A DNA stretch of 64,000 nucleotides from Piper betle (taxonomy: Eukaryota > Streptophyta > Magnoliopsida > Piperales > Piperaceae), in assembly GCA_033002965.1 (NCBI GenBank), contig JAURVB010013853.1, forward strand, positions 1 through 64,000, written 5' to 3'. The notes under the pieces are model-generated. The model was not told where the DNA came from. It was given only the letters and a program-made list of their open reading frames with translations, and did not search any database. The position numbers and the translations under genes were made by a program. Below, piece after piece: positions 11,246-24,500 of the stretch. Numbering within the stretch: position 1 is the stretch's first letter; every line of letters begins with the position of its first letter.

Positions 11246-12660
11246 AAGTGTTGTAGGGCTTCTCGTAATTCGAGGTGTCATACGAAGATAGGGACTTCAT
11301 CTCAACGTATTACAATAGGTATGCACTTCTTCAATTTATTGAACGTTTAAAACTAATTTAAAAACATAATGGTCAATTATAAAAAATAAAATATGTTTAT
11401 GTGTTGTATATGAAAACTAGTTGAAATTTAATAAATTTTATATTTGTTAGACTAGAGATGAGTGGTATACGGGTTTTTAACCCTTCCGAAAAGAACTAGG
11501 CAAAGTGTTTATTGTTTTTATTCCTGAACCGCAGAAGTTGAAAGACACTAAGGGAGAGGGATATACTCTTTTATTTTTTGAATTGCCAAAATTGTAGGTG
11601 ACTATTAGGAGGCTCAGGAACTACTTATATCCAATATACCACACATTTTTTAAGAGTACTAAAGATAATTACAGTTATTTACGTGTAAAATATCATATTT
11701 TCTCACTTTTGAGATTTTTATTTTTCTTTATACAAGACCACTTCAAAAACCAAAATCATTTTTGCAACACAATCCATGAAATCTAGAGCATTTTTTTGAA
11801 TTTATTCAGATTTATTTAGTTTGACCAGTTATTAATCGTTTGGATTTTATATATTTTTCATGTCAACCATACCAAACAATTGTCGGCATTTTGACAATTT
11901 TAGCATTGAAAAGATTATAGCTTAATAATCAGCGGCTAAAAAAATTTTAAAAAATTTTACTCTTTCTTACAAGATGTGTGAATTTTAGGGGAGATGCTAA
12001 TAATCGTCTTTAAAATGATGGACACATAGGTATGTCGCCACTGGACTGGTGAACTATGTAGTGAAGTATGTGGAAGATGGTGCAAGCACAGTAGCAACAT
12101 CGAGCTCCAAGAATGGACACTACACACTGTACATTGTAGGAAGGGGTGGATGGGGCTTGTCACCGGTGACGACCGGAATGAGCGACTGATTGCCCGGAGC
12201 TGGGAACGATCGGCTACCTGTTAGCATCCACTGACTTCATGAGCACTGCAACAACACAACAACACATGATCATATGCTTGGAAAACTTTGAATATTATAT
12301 GGTTATTGTACAGTAGATTTTTTTCTCTTCTTGATATACCTAGATTGAATTGTTAAAATTGCTTTCGGCATGAGCTAATTGCACCATCAACTTAATCAAC
12401 ACATACAAGTTAGGGTTTTCCTGAAATAACTGCAATTTTTCGACTTGATTTCGTTTCATTCTTAAACCAAAATTTGACATATTATTTATAAGGAACTTGA
12501 ATTTCAGAGAACCAAAAATCGAACTGAAAGTGTTTTAAACCAAACCAAATTGCAAATTCAGTTTGGTTTCAGTTCAGTTTTTCAGGTTTTCCCAGCTCAA
12601 CCTACACATCAATACAAGTCTTACATAGGGATATTCACATACCTGCATTTACATCTTGTT
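11246..12660. other. Intergenic DNA, no gene seen
   Basis: Only short ORFs occur (for example 11598-11786 plus and 11957-12163 minus), without recognisable domains. The stretch 11470-11600 looks like decayed coding DNA but I cannot assign it. Confidence 0.4.
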
Positions 12661-13233
12661 TAGGGTTGCTAATTGAGTGAGTCAGCTCGTGAGCATCTAG
12701 CATTCGGCTCGACTTGACTCGACTCGAACTCGAATCTTACGAGCTGAGCTTGAGCTAGGTCGGGTTCGACTCGACTTGACTCGGTTATAACTCGAACTCG
12801 ACTCGTAGCTCAACCTCGAACTCGACTCGATAAAATAATATAATAATGTAGTTTTATATTATATTATATTATATTTATTTATTTATTTATTTATTTATAC
12901 GCACAATATAATAACAAAGAAGTGAGATAGTTGAGATGGTAAGTATTCAAGTTGATGGCCTCGAGGTTATTTTTTTAAGTGAGGGACTTTTAACTTTTAA
13001 TCGAGCCAATTACGAGCTCACGAATGAGCTGGGTTCGAGCTCGGGAAAATTAAACAGTTTAAGTGTATTCGAGCACGAGTCGAGCTCGAACACATAAAAA
13101 ATATTTAAGTCGAACTCGAGTATGTATATTCGAAACTCGTTCGATCTCGAGTCGAGTTCAAACGAGTTTCAAATAATTCGAGCGAGTTCAAACACAAGTT
13201 GAGTTCGGCTCGCTCGTTCGATCAGCACCTCTA
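12661..13233 (+). mobile_element. TAGGG...-ended hAT-type MITE, full copy (573 bp)
   Basis: It begins TAGGGTTGCTAATTGAGTG and ends CAGCACCTCTA. Flanking 8-mers are ATCTTGTT (12653-12660) and ATCTTCTT (13234-13241), 7 of 8 identical, consistent with an aged hAT target duplication. The centre keeps an A-box-like TAGTTGAGATGG but the B-box region is deleted. Confidence 0.75.
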
Positions 13234-13667
13234 ATCTTCTTGATCACATAAGCGTAGTTTCATATTTGCCAAGCCAACAGTGGGCACAACTTGCACACCT
13301 TGAGCTTAACTCAATCAAATTTTGTAGTAAATAGAGAAACAGGATATGGTACAAATTAAGCAGGTGTTGTTACTCCACCAGTTTGTAGGATTGATACCTA
13401 GAATATCATTTGATTTGATTGATAATCGTATGAATTAGAAGATATTTTAGCCATTTGCTGCGCACAAAAAAAGCGGTTGCTAGGCGCGTTTTACACATAA
13501 CTTAAGCAGAAAACGACACCTACACCACCCCTGATCTAATAATCATTTGCACAAGCATCCTAAGGAGAATCCAAACAACAAAATCTAACAGCACAAAAAG
13601 ATGATGCTGAGGAAGAAATTTATAAAAAGACTATCTTTGCCCCCTGTGAGGCCTTTGGAAATGAAAG
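13234..13667. other. Spacer, no gene seen
   Basis: This is a short intergenic stretch. The ORF at 13601-13855 runs antisense into the F-box relic and is a shadow. Confidence 0.4.
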
Positions 13668-15662
13668 CATCTTCTTTCCGAGATGAGAGCTTTCACTTAA
13701 AGTTTTCCCACAAGGCTCAATGGTACAAAGCCATTAAGGACTTTGGTTTGGCGGGCCCGAAAGATCAAAGCCTTTTTCTTGCAATTTTCATAAACAACTT
13801 TTGGAAGGTTCTTTTGGAGGAACCCATAAATCTGGATCTCTTTCAGACCGTGTAAGGTGGTCATACAGACATCTTCCACAGATTCCCCTAGTTCTTTCTC
13901 AGAAAAATCGAATCTTTCCTGTAAAATAAGTACAAATTTGAAACCCAAGTAACATAAGAGCAAATGAACCAGTTTAAAATGAGACTGAATAATATGCTCG
14001 CGTCTATTCTGTCATCCCAATAATCACCATCAACTCTTCTGTTACAAGCAACCCAATCATCATCATCCTCTGAAGTTCTTTCATTTTCCATTGCACCATC
14101 AGATCGAAGATCTTGACACATAGAATATATATAGTCTCCACTTAATTCTATTCTGAGATTCTCAAGGCTCGACCACCAATCTAAAATGTTGTCAAGTCCA
14201 ATTATCTCAGATTTCAGCAATTCGGTATCAAGTCCTACATATAGAGATTTAATGGATGGACCAACTCTTGCTGCATCATCATAGTAGGAGGAAAGGATCT
14301 TACACATAACAGTATGGAAAAAGGCAAAATATCAGTCAAAGAAAACGAGATAAAAACATAGTTTTTTTAGTAGAAAACTAAATTAGAGATTATATGACAA
14401 TCAATGCGTTTGAACAATAACTATCAATCTCTATTACAAGCACTAGTGACGGCTAACTCATGTTTATAAAAATGTTAACTTGTAGAGTTGGAGACACCAA
14501 GTAACACTTCAGAAAGAAACTCAGCCATTGGGTTTTCCTTCTTTTTTAAAAAAAAGAAGAATAGAAACTGCCATTCAATAAGCTTTCTTTAGATGCACCA
14601 AAGACCTGCTTAGAAAGTTGGCCACAAAAAGGGAGTACCTGAAGGCATACTCTGCACAAACGAAGATGTCTAACGTGTCCTAGGCAACCAAGTATTTCTA
14701 ATTAACATGGTGTCACAGTCGTCATGAGAGCAGTCATCGCCCATTTCTGTTAAATTCAAAGTAGCTTTTGTGAGTGAAGACAAATTTTCCAACACATATG
14801 CCTTCCTAGTGAATCTCCTTCAATCACCAAAGTTGTCAAGTTTGGTGCGTTGATTTCAATCTCACCATCAGGATAAGAAAAATTGAATATTTTTACCGTC
14901 ACAAGATTTGGGTTTCTCACGACTATCTTAGAAGAGATCATTTATTGCAAGCAGCTAATGTAAGCTTTGCAAGTCGGGGACATTATCAAGCATGGCATTC
15001 TCACTCAATTCACTTCCACTAAGATAAAAAGTTTTGAGGGAGACCAGGTGCATGGAACGAGGCAAATCAAAGTTGCAATATTGCAATTTTAAATGAACGA
15101 GTGATTCACAAATAAAAAGGCATGGAGGTAACATGCAGGGCACATTAGGTTTCTCCCCAGATTGCAAGTCCAACTCAAGTTTCTCAATGTGACCATCAAC
15201 CGCAAAATGTATCCATGAATCCACTCTAGCTGCATCTCCGTCTCTGTAGTCTGCAACAATCGACAAATTCTGGACTTTTGCACCTTATGAAGAGCCAAAA
15301 CACTGTCAATGTTAACTTTGCGACTACTAGAATTACGGCCAAACTCCAAATTATACAGAGACATCCACAATATAATCTCCATCTACTTGATAATATGATG
15401 GTCTGTGTTGCATTCTTAGGAGGCAAGAGAGATAGCATCTTAATAAGTAAAGTATCAGGCAAATCACTTAAACGATCAACAGCATTACCCTGTTCCCTCA
15501 TTTCCAACCTCCCATTCCTCTCTTTCTGTAACCTTCTGCCTGCCTCCAAAAGTATCCTGCAAAAGCAAATTTACATTAAAAAATGTCGAACATATAAATA
15601 GATACATCAGAAAAAGAAACATAAATAGACAAAAGGTTCCACATAATTTTTCAAGACAAAAT
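13668..15662 (-). pseudogene. F-box/LRR (FBD-like) protein gene, frameshifted copy 2
   Basis: This is the paralogue of 2134-4014 with the same order: an F-box from a likely Met at 15501 ([20 protein letters not shown]), LRR segments (LELDLQSGEKPNVPCMLPPC, LVHLKLQYCNFDLP, LVSLKTFYLSGSELSENA), a further LRR exon (14756-14941, NPNLVTVKIFNFSYPDGEI), the acidic region (13888-14307) and the VTTLHGLKEIQIYGFLQKN end (13697-13963). It keeps the ~11 bases that copy 1 lost. Its own lesions lie elsewhere: the frame changes after SSRWRLY (near 15370) and again between VLALHK and the following LSIVADYRDGD (near 15280). The two copies are thus independently broken versions of one gene. Confidence 0.75.
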
Positions 15663-16849
15663 CCTACAGCAAACCTTGAAAGAAAAGCCTATCAACAAAC
15701 AGATTCAATAATTTCTAAAATAGTTATATGGAATTTTGATATTTCAATGAAGAAAAAAAATTTGATATGTACTTTTTATTATTGGATTTGGTGTATACCG
15801 CGCTACATGTGGGTTCTTGGCTAGTGAGAAAAAAAGCAATAATAACAGGCTTAATGGCTTATTGTGCCGATGAAAGTAACATCATCAACTCCTTAGGAGT
15901 GCACATTCCACACCGAACTCATAACATCATGAATACAACGTTATGAACATAGAGTATCAGATTTTTCTTTTTACATGTTAATAATCAACGATAGCTTTAT
16001 AGTAATCACATTCTTCAACAACAACCTGCATCTTCAAAAAATTTAAAAAAAAAACATTCCACAACAAGAAAAATATGTAAAAACACTAGCCATGCAAACA
16101 TGCAAGAAAATGGTTATCACACCCTAGACAAAAGGATCATATGACAAATCAAGCCAATAGTTCAAAAGGCTCAGTCATGTAATATTACATGAATACATGA
16201 AGCCGTTTTCTAAACAAGAATAATAACCCAAAAAGCAAAATTTGCACCTTCGGGGATGCAGAGGAAGATAGCGGGTTCTGAAGAGCCTTCTTCGGAGGCG
16301 GGAAAAAAGTGGACATGGCTCTTGGTCGTGGACGTCTCAACGGACAGAAAAGCCATATCAAGAGCGACGTCAAATTCGACCTCTTTTTTTTGAAAGAAAA
16401 ATACTTTTCTACCGAATTTTTTTCTTTTTATTAAGTTTTGCATATTATAAAAAAAATAGAAAATTCGGATCCTTGTTTTTTTATTTTTTGGGAAAATATC
16501 AAACATAGATACACTTAAAAGTTTTCTTTCAAAAATAACTATTTTTAAAATTTATATATTAATTATAACCAAATTCCATAATTTTAATTACGGACACCAC
16601 AAAAAAATGTTCTTGTATATCTCATTATCTTTTTCTACAAATATGATCAATAAAAAACTATAAGAGCAAAGGCTTTTAAGCTAAAGTGGATGTCTTCAAC
16701 TGCCCAATTTCCCTTGTACCCAATCGGATTGGTCATCAATATTGCCCAATAATATTTTTGTTTGTTTAAAAACATAATAATTCACTTTTTGGGTAGCCAT
16801 CAGCATGTTTTTATACAATGTTAACATGAGAGTATCTAATACATCAATC
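15663..16849. other. Intergenic DNA, no gene seen
   Basis: AT-rich sequence. The 16185-16506 ORFs overlap each other and have no domain. Confidence 0.4.
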
Positions 16850-19800
16850 ATAAAATCCCAGCATCCTAGCATGCAGTTCTAATAATCATTACTTTTAAAT
16901 AATTAAATTGAAATAAATTATACCTCGCGCAATTCGTGGCTCGAATTCGACACCCTGTGGTGCCTGAAGTTCGATAGGGTTCAATCGGAGGGGTTCAACT
17001 AAAGATCAGGTGATTTCTAGCAAGTCCGCTTTTCTGGCAAGTTCAGGCGGTTTTCGATGACTACTCCGGCAAGGCAATTAGAGGTAAGGGTTAGCACCAT
17101 CTCGGCAAGCTTGACCCAATTGTAGTGACGACAAGGGCAGCCGCGGCGGCGATGACCACCGACAACAGCATCGAGTTTGGCCGGGGCGGTCGGTCACTCC
17201 GATCAAACCCACGGCTGGCCTCGATGGCGACGCTAGGTAAGGGGGAAAGGTAGGGAAGTCCAGGGAAGAGCTTCGACGCCACGGCAGCGGAATCACGTTA
17301 GGAACGGCCATGAAATCGTGGGCAATTTTCGGCGTCACGACGGCTGGACGGTGGCCAGGAGCGGTCGAGGCGACAAGGCAACAACACGGCCAGGTTGGGC
17401 TGCATTGATCGGCGGCGAGGTGGCGTCGGCGGAAGTGGCGAAAACCTCAAGGGCGGCGGCTAGGGTTTGGGGTGGTGAAGACGTCAGGGTTTTGGGGGAG
17501 GGAGATGAGAAATATATGAGTGGTAAACTTGTAAATAGAACTTGACTCACCACTGGCTCGTATTCAAGAATAATAATTAACTCTAACTAAATTCCAAAAA
17601 ATTGGGACAAATCTCATAAAATCAAACAAAACACCACAACATCCAAATGACGTGTTGTATAACTAATAACCCACCCGAATATAATCTAACGTGTCCTAAT
17701 GCATTATTCGACCTAAACTAATTCTACAGTCACAACATGAAAAATAAAATCATCAACTATATACTCTCATATCTACTGATAACTCAGTCTGTTGATGCAT
17801 ATTTGATGCTATCATTGATACTTGGGTATACATGAACCGTTCATAGCAAGTGCACACGGTTGGCTTCGGCCCCGCGTACGTATTCTAAAAGCGGAACCGT
17901 CTCGAACCACGGTCAAACCGACTGGCTAACGACTATAAAACCCTAATAGTGAATGAATGTTAGTGATGATTTGCATGATCTGATTGATAGTGAATGGATG
18001 TTAGTGATCTAATTAGGTAAATTAAATTTGAGTATGCTAATTTACTGCAACGTAACTTAGAAAAATATAATAAAATCTATATGAATAGAATGAGTTAGGG
18101 ATATTTTATTGTGATAAGGATTGTTGGTTGTTTGATGAATGATGATTGTTTTATAAGTGTGGAGTTCATGATGAGTTTGATGCATCATTCAGTTAGCGGG
18201 TGTTAGCTTCTAGATTTGATGTATAGGAACAGAGTAGGAGTTTGTCGCATAGGCGCATAACCACAATTGGAACTTCTACTAGGTCCATTTAGGACACGAT
18301 CCCGATTTATTGTCTCATTTGATCGTGATTTGTTTTAACAAGTAAACAGACATGTCGAGTGGTGGATTTATCGTATCCCACTCCATACGGGCTATTTAGC
18401 CTATCGTATTTCTGGATTAATAACCCTCAAGGATGAGATCTCTCGAATTTGTTTTCAAAACTCAGATCCAAGTCACGATGCTTTCGGGTCTATTATATTA
18501 AAATCCCTACTCAGGCCTATGAATAAGTAGTTTTCATATTTTTAGTGAGATGTGAGACGAGGGGATCGACGGTCACGTTTTGAGATAGACTGTGTGTTTG
18601 TCAAAGCAGGCTCTGGAACTAGTGAGCGTCCACTCCATTCCCGAGGGAGCCTGATAACTTCACCTTTGAGTTCTTCAAATCCGGAGAAGTGTGAAGGTTT
18701 ATAGGTACTGCTATGCAGCACATGTCTAGACTTGTGGCGTAAAAGGGTACTGAAGACACATGTCTCAGAGTACTCGACCTCTGTACTCAGGGCAGGAGTA
18801 ATACAGAGGATGCAAAGGGCTGAGAGGAAAGAGAATAATTTTCCCGTGCAAAGGGATAGTTTAGATGGCCAAGGAAAGAGAATTTTATGGAAAGAGAATA
18901 ATATAGAAAAGGGACACTGCCGCCCGAGGTCAATGGTTCCCATTATTGCCCTTATGAGAGTTCTTGAGGAAGTATAATGGAGTTTTTATTCAACATGAGG
19001 GTCAGCTCTCCAGTGTTAGTTTATTATTAGTTATTTCTAGACTAGTAACACTCGTTACTGACGTCTTTTTATTATATGAAGGTGAGAACCGCAAAGATTA
19101 GGAGTTGTTAGGATTGTAGAGGAGCAGCAATGAAATCGCTCACACATGTACCTACCGACTGTAATTGGTGATGTACTGAATTGTGTAGGTAATTGAATTT
19201 GAATGTTATTCTGTAAACTGTTATAGATATTTTGCATGTGAATGAAAATGGAAAGTGAAAAATGAATAGGGTGAGCTATGGAGCAAAGATAACTAGAATG
19301 TGAAAAACATTATGTGTTTGGACTATATTTTCGATTTTTATTGTTATAAGTATTTAATGTTTGTCGTTGACAGGGTGGCCTCTATTGTAATTTTAGGAGA
19401 GACTGTCCGTTTCGTTTTTAAAAATAAATAATCTTTTCTAACCTTTTCATTTGTTTAGTATGTTTGTTTACTTGTTTGTATAAGCTATGGAGCGAAGATA
19501 ACTAGAATGTGAAAAACATTATGTGTTTGGACTATATTTTCGATTATTATTGTTATAAGTATTTAATGTTTGTCGTTGACAGGGTGGCCTCTATTGCAAT
19601 TTTAGGAGAGATTGTCTGTTTCGTTTTTAAAAATAAACAATCTTTTCTAACCTTTTCATTTGTTTAGTATGTTTGTTTACTTGTTTGTATATTATGGCAT
19701 GCATGTAAGACAACGTTAGAACCAAAACATCTCATCCATATTTTATATACTGCATAATCATCTTAAGACGCTGAGGGTAGATCCGGGTCAACTTAACCGA

Positions 19801-19880
19801 ATCTAGTAGATTGGCAAACGGTTTGGTCGCTAGTAACACTTTCTAGTTAATTCATGGGTAAACCGAAATAGAGGGTTACA
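16850..19880. mobile_element. Rearranged long LTR: 5' half inverted relative to 3' half
   Basis: From 17950 down to about 16850, the reverse complement follows the solo LTR from near its start (GTTAGCC, CGGTTTGACCGTGGT, GTGTGCAC, TATACCCAAGTAT, GAGTTATCAGTAG) through its GC-rich cassette to GCGAGGTATAATTTATTT and TGCATGCTAGGAT. From about 18150 to 19880 the plus strand follows the 3' half (GCGGGTGTTAGCTT, CCTCAAGGATGAGATC, CTTATGAGAGTTCTTGAGGA, CACACATGTACCTACCG) and ends GAGGGTTACA. No retroviral genes lie between the halves. Confidence 0.7.
19274..19691 (+). repeat. 209-bp tandem duplication inside the LTR
   Basis: 19274-19482 and 19483-19691 are near-identical (only a few differences such as GGAGCAAAG/GGAGCGAAG). 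The solo LTR at 33723 has a single equivalent, so the duplication is specific to this copy. Confidence 0.85.
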
Positions 19881-21597
19881 CCTTTTGATCAAGCATGTTT
19901 AACTATAAAAATGACTTGGATCAATTATTTAAAAAAACAACTTTCACCCCGTGATTTGATTGACACAGGCCAGATCCAGGTGGCTGCTTGGGTCATTTCA
20001 GCCATCGGCATCAAGATCAAGTTAGGTGAGGTCAAATCTGGCCAAGTGGTAGCCAGTGCCAACAGCACATGACCCAATCTCGCTCCCGACAGCTAGAATG
20101 ACCCCCAACGAACAACTCTTTCTTCTTTTTTTACCGCCGTCAGCTATTTGGCTACTAGAGATAGTGGCCGTAGTTGGGGATGGGCGTTGAGAATTACCAC
20201 CGGCAGCGAGAATAGCTGCTGACGGTAAAAAAATTTTTGTTTACTGATGGCCATTTTGGTTCACCAAAAAAATAAAAAATAATCATTCCTGGCTCACGAA
20301 AAAAATATCTTGGTCGTCGGCCCAAATTAGATAGGCTCACGAAAGGCTGCCTAAGTCAGACAACCTAACCTCTCTCTCCCTCTATATATATATTAATGAT
20401 TGGAGCTGAAAATAAAAAAATAAATAGTGGCACATCCATAAAATAATAATACATCCAAATTAAGGCAAAAAATTTCACTTATAAAGAACAGCAAACTTCT
20501 TTCTCCTTCGACTTTATCCTGAACATCAATCCTATTGTGTCAATATCTTCATTTCTTTCTGTTTTGCTATCACAAAAAAATCTGTCATTGGATTGCAAAA
20601 TCAGGGGCCCAATATACCATCCAGACAGTTATGATAATTGTTGTCTAGTTAACCCATTTGCATCACCGTTACTTTTGCACTAACAAATTCTTCTTCTTCT
20701 TCGACATGATTCTAAAAGCAGTCGGAACATAAATCTTAAACTAGGTTTCATGTGATTATAAAAGAGCATCATCATCACAAGGGAAACACTAGGGAAAAGC
20801 AAGAATGTAATAAACATGTTTATGGCTATACAATGTGCAAGGTAATGTTAAATATATGCATAAAATTTACATACAGTAGTAACATCACACAATGAAATGC
20901 CCTCAACAAAGAGCTGGTAGATGTGATGCATGCCACCATATTCATACCCTTCATTCACAAACTTCAACAAATAATTGAAGCTTGAAGGTTCTGCAGCCAA
21001 CAATAGGCCCTCAGGTCTCTCTGCAAAGCCCCAGGAAATCCAATGCACAACTGGGAGAATCAATATGTTGCTAAACATGAGACAACACAATTACTTAAAG
21101 GAATCTCAACAATTAAGACAAATATTAAAACACAATACTAAAGGAGATTGTGGAATGATATAATGATAATAGGAACAGGGATCTACCTGGTTCACTATTG
21201 GAAGAAAAACTGCAACACTAACGATAAAATGCTATCAGTTAGGCTATCAATGTCATTGGACAGTTTGCTGCTTCAAAAACAATCCCAATGCTCATCAACA
21301 AAGATCCAAATTTCGGGAGAAAATATTTCCCAGAAACCAGCTCTAGAATGACTCCTGCCATTCAAAATCTTAGTATAACTTCAAAATACTAACTTATCTT
21401 CATATCCGGCTTCTGCAGTAAAATTTACAAACTACAATAACTTTTATTTTACATCTACCGGGTTTCTTCTCAACCCACATTTTTTTTCAAGTGCACGAGT
21501 TCAGGAATATTCCATGGTAAATAACAGTCTTTACTTCCAAGTTCCAACACTTATGCAAGCGCAAATGCGGCTACGTTACCCTTGTGCTTCATCTTAT
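19881..21597. other. Intergenic DNA and probable 3' end of the NLP transcript
   Basis: 19900-20400 holds a GC-richer patch with an imperfect inverted pair (TTTTTTTACCG near 20127 and CGGTAAAAAAA near 20223). On the minus strand, donor-like CCAG/GTAGATCC near 21185 and acceptor-like TGTTTAG near 21080 suggest a spliced 3' UTR of the NLP gene. The ORF at 20848-21090 has no domain that I recognise. Confidence 0.35.
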
Positions 21598-24500
21598 TCA
21601 AGAAAGCATGCTACCTAAAGAACCTTTGTTCAACTGTTTGTTGTGCAAAGAAAGCTTGATTGAATGAGCTCGAGATGATTTATATATGTCCTTGCATTCC
21701 TCAAAATCAGCATCACATGTAAGTAGGACCCACTCTGAATCATCATCCAAGTACTTTATGTCTACTACCCTCATGTCTTCCAAATCAAAACGCTTCATAA
21801 CTTCACAGACCAAATCCTGAAAACAACAGGTAGGTTTGAAGCTAAATCTAACTTTCTCCTCTCCATATGCTGCTTTTACTCGAAGGACTCCAACCTTTGA
21901 TGAATGCTCAATGTTCTTAGGAACAGAAGCAGAGCGTTCCAAAGTATGAGTTTCAGTAAGTAGCTTTTGACTAGTAGACCTAGAAGGCAATTTAGTTTCC
22001 TCCTTGATTAAAGCAGACAATTCCGCTTCACTAGATGCTCGCTTCAACATGCCACTTTGGCTTTTCTCAGCTGCATTCTCAATAGCTACAGGTAAACTGG
22101 AACTAGTACTTTGACGAGCACCACTAGAGCAGCAGAGACTTGAACTGGAACTTTGACTGCAAGAGGAAGATGGTGAATTGCAAGTGGTCGGATGAGTTAA
22201 GGCACCTTGGTTCTGTGGCGTATTATGAGATGGATTTTCTGACTGATTAATTGTTGAGGTACCTCCTGATAAATTTGATGATGCTATGTCAGATCCAATT
22301 TTTTTGGAAACTTTGTATATAAGGAACTCATTTGAAATGCACTCTTGGCCCCATGGACAGATTCAATCACGACTTGCAACTTCTTAAGGGAATGGCCAAC
22401 TTTCTTGATTTTTCGTGAAGGCCAGCGACTGATACCATGTTGCCTGCAAATTCGCTTCAATGTAGTTGGGCATACTGTAAAGAAATGAAACAAATTATGA
22501 ACTCACTTCCTGTTAACTTAAACCATCAAATAATTAAATTTCTCAACTAATGCTATTAGTCATTATTCAAATAAACCAAAATGCAGAGGTAAGATATTTC
22601 AATCATAAAGTATAAATGTTAATGAAATAATGGGGGGACTGGCATGTGCAAAGCAACCAACATGAGCAGTACAAGAATTAAAGAATATACATTCCCCACC
22701 TTAAGGGGAAGAGTTGATGAAATGAACCACACAGAAGAGAGATTAAAAAATGTCATGTAAGAACAGGCACAACCTTAACTAAGAGAAACCAACCCCAATA
22801 ACTTGGACTAAATGGATAATATAAAACTTTTATGTGCAATTGAGCTTCTTTTCCTAGGAATGATGTGAAAAGACAGGCAAATATGCAAAAGCAAATACAG
22901 AAGCTGCTTCCTTATACAATTTTGTACTGAGCAAACTACTAGAAACAGATCCAACCCTTCAGAGAAAAACTAATTCATAACCTTGTTCACGCTAAAAACG
23001 ACTGACCTTCCAAAATAAAGCTGCATATTAAGCATAATCAACAAAGTTCACCTCATGTCATTTATTGCAAAAAAAAGGACGAGATTAAAGCATGTCAATA
23101 CTGACATGATCTACAATCAGATGAAGTGCAGTGAAAGAATCTATTTATTATTATTATTTTTTGGACACAGAGAAGGAAAGGAGAAACATCGTTCAACAGG
23201 AATTCATACAAACATATATATGGGAGACTCCAAGTACCAATACCATACCTGTTATGTTAAACTCTCATGTTTCAACCTTGAAAACAGTGACTGGAAGAAC
23301 AACAGTATTATCTCAGAATAAGAATATGAATTAGTGAAGTAGTTACCTCCAATGCTCTTAGCTGCATCTTTCAGACTTCCCGCAAAATACTGGCGAAGAA
23401 TTTCCAAGCTAATATTTTTCTCCATCTTTGTTTTCCTTCTATTTACAACCTTTCCTCCTCTAGGACCAGCTACATCATAAGTATGTTTAGAATTATCTAA
23501 GCGAAATGGCCTAAAGCCAGCATTTCCTTCACCATTTTGATTGCATTGTAACGAGAGATTTTGCCATACACTATTTTGGTTAAGATTGTCTACAGGCAAG
23601 GAATTGGGATCCCCATGGTTTTTCCCTCTATCTTGGGTGGGTTGCTGGCTAGATATACAAAATGCTTTATCTGTATAATTCTCAGTCAAACTAGTCAACT
23701 TCTCCTGATGTGGAATTTTCCCATTTATATTAATGGAAGAAGGTGCATTGTGAACGGAATCTTTGCTTGGAGTATCCCTCCGTCTTCCTCTAGTAACAGA
23801 TGAAGCCTTTTCGTCTTGAATTTCTTTGTCTGTAAGTACCCTTAAGCTCTTGCAAACTTGTTGGATTATAACTGATAATGAATTAAGCATTTGTCTTTGT
23901 TCATTACCTTCTCTGCACTCTACAGGCAAGAAAAACTCCAGCACATAATCAAGAGATCCAGTGTGTATACATCTAAATCTAATAGCAACAGCAGCTCTTA
24001 GTCCAAATAATTTTGCATAATGGGAGAGAGGATACTCTGACTTGCTGAAAGCGGTTATATCAGTTGAGAAGCAAGGCTCATTTGTGGTAAAAGCCTTTCC
24101 TGACACGCCTTGTCCTTTCAACAAGTGATGCTCAGAGCATGCTTCATGGAAACCCCACATACTAGGATCTTTCACATAACAAGCAACATCTACTGTGGAA
24201 ATGCACTTCACATAGCTTTCATCTGAATGGCAACTGCCTTGTTTGCCTTGTTGAACACAAGGGACCCATGTCTGAGCCAAGGGCAATCTATGTGTCTCGC
24301 ATACAGCTTTCAAAACCTCAAGAATCTCAGGTAAAGCAACTTTGTATGCCTTTTGATCATCATCCTGCCATGCAAGCAACATATATATCATACTAAAGAA
24401 GGCGCCTTCTCCTCAATAAAAGTGAAACTAGATGCAGAGTTTGGTCATGTACCAGACAAGGAACATTTGTCACTTCCGAACTTCGTAGGTTGACAGCCTA

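Noticed and set aside
20848..21090. An 80-codon minus-strand ORF downstream of the NLP gene
   Set aside because: No recognisable domain. It is bounded by splice-like signals and is better explained as NLP 3' UTR or chance.
22250..22310. A tiny intron to explain the NLP frame change
   Set aside because: The only GT...AG pair that skips the A-run would be about 46 bases, below the usual plant minimum, and it would remove conserved-looking sequence. An indel is simpler.
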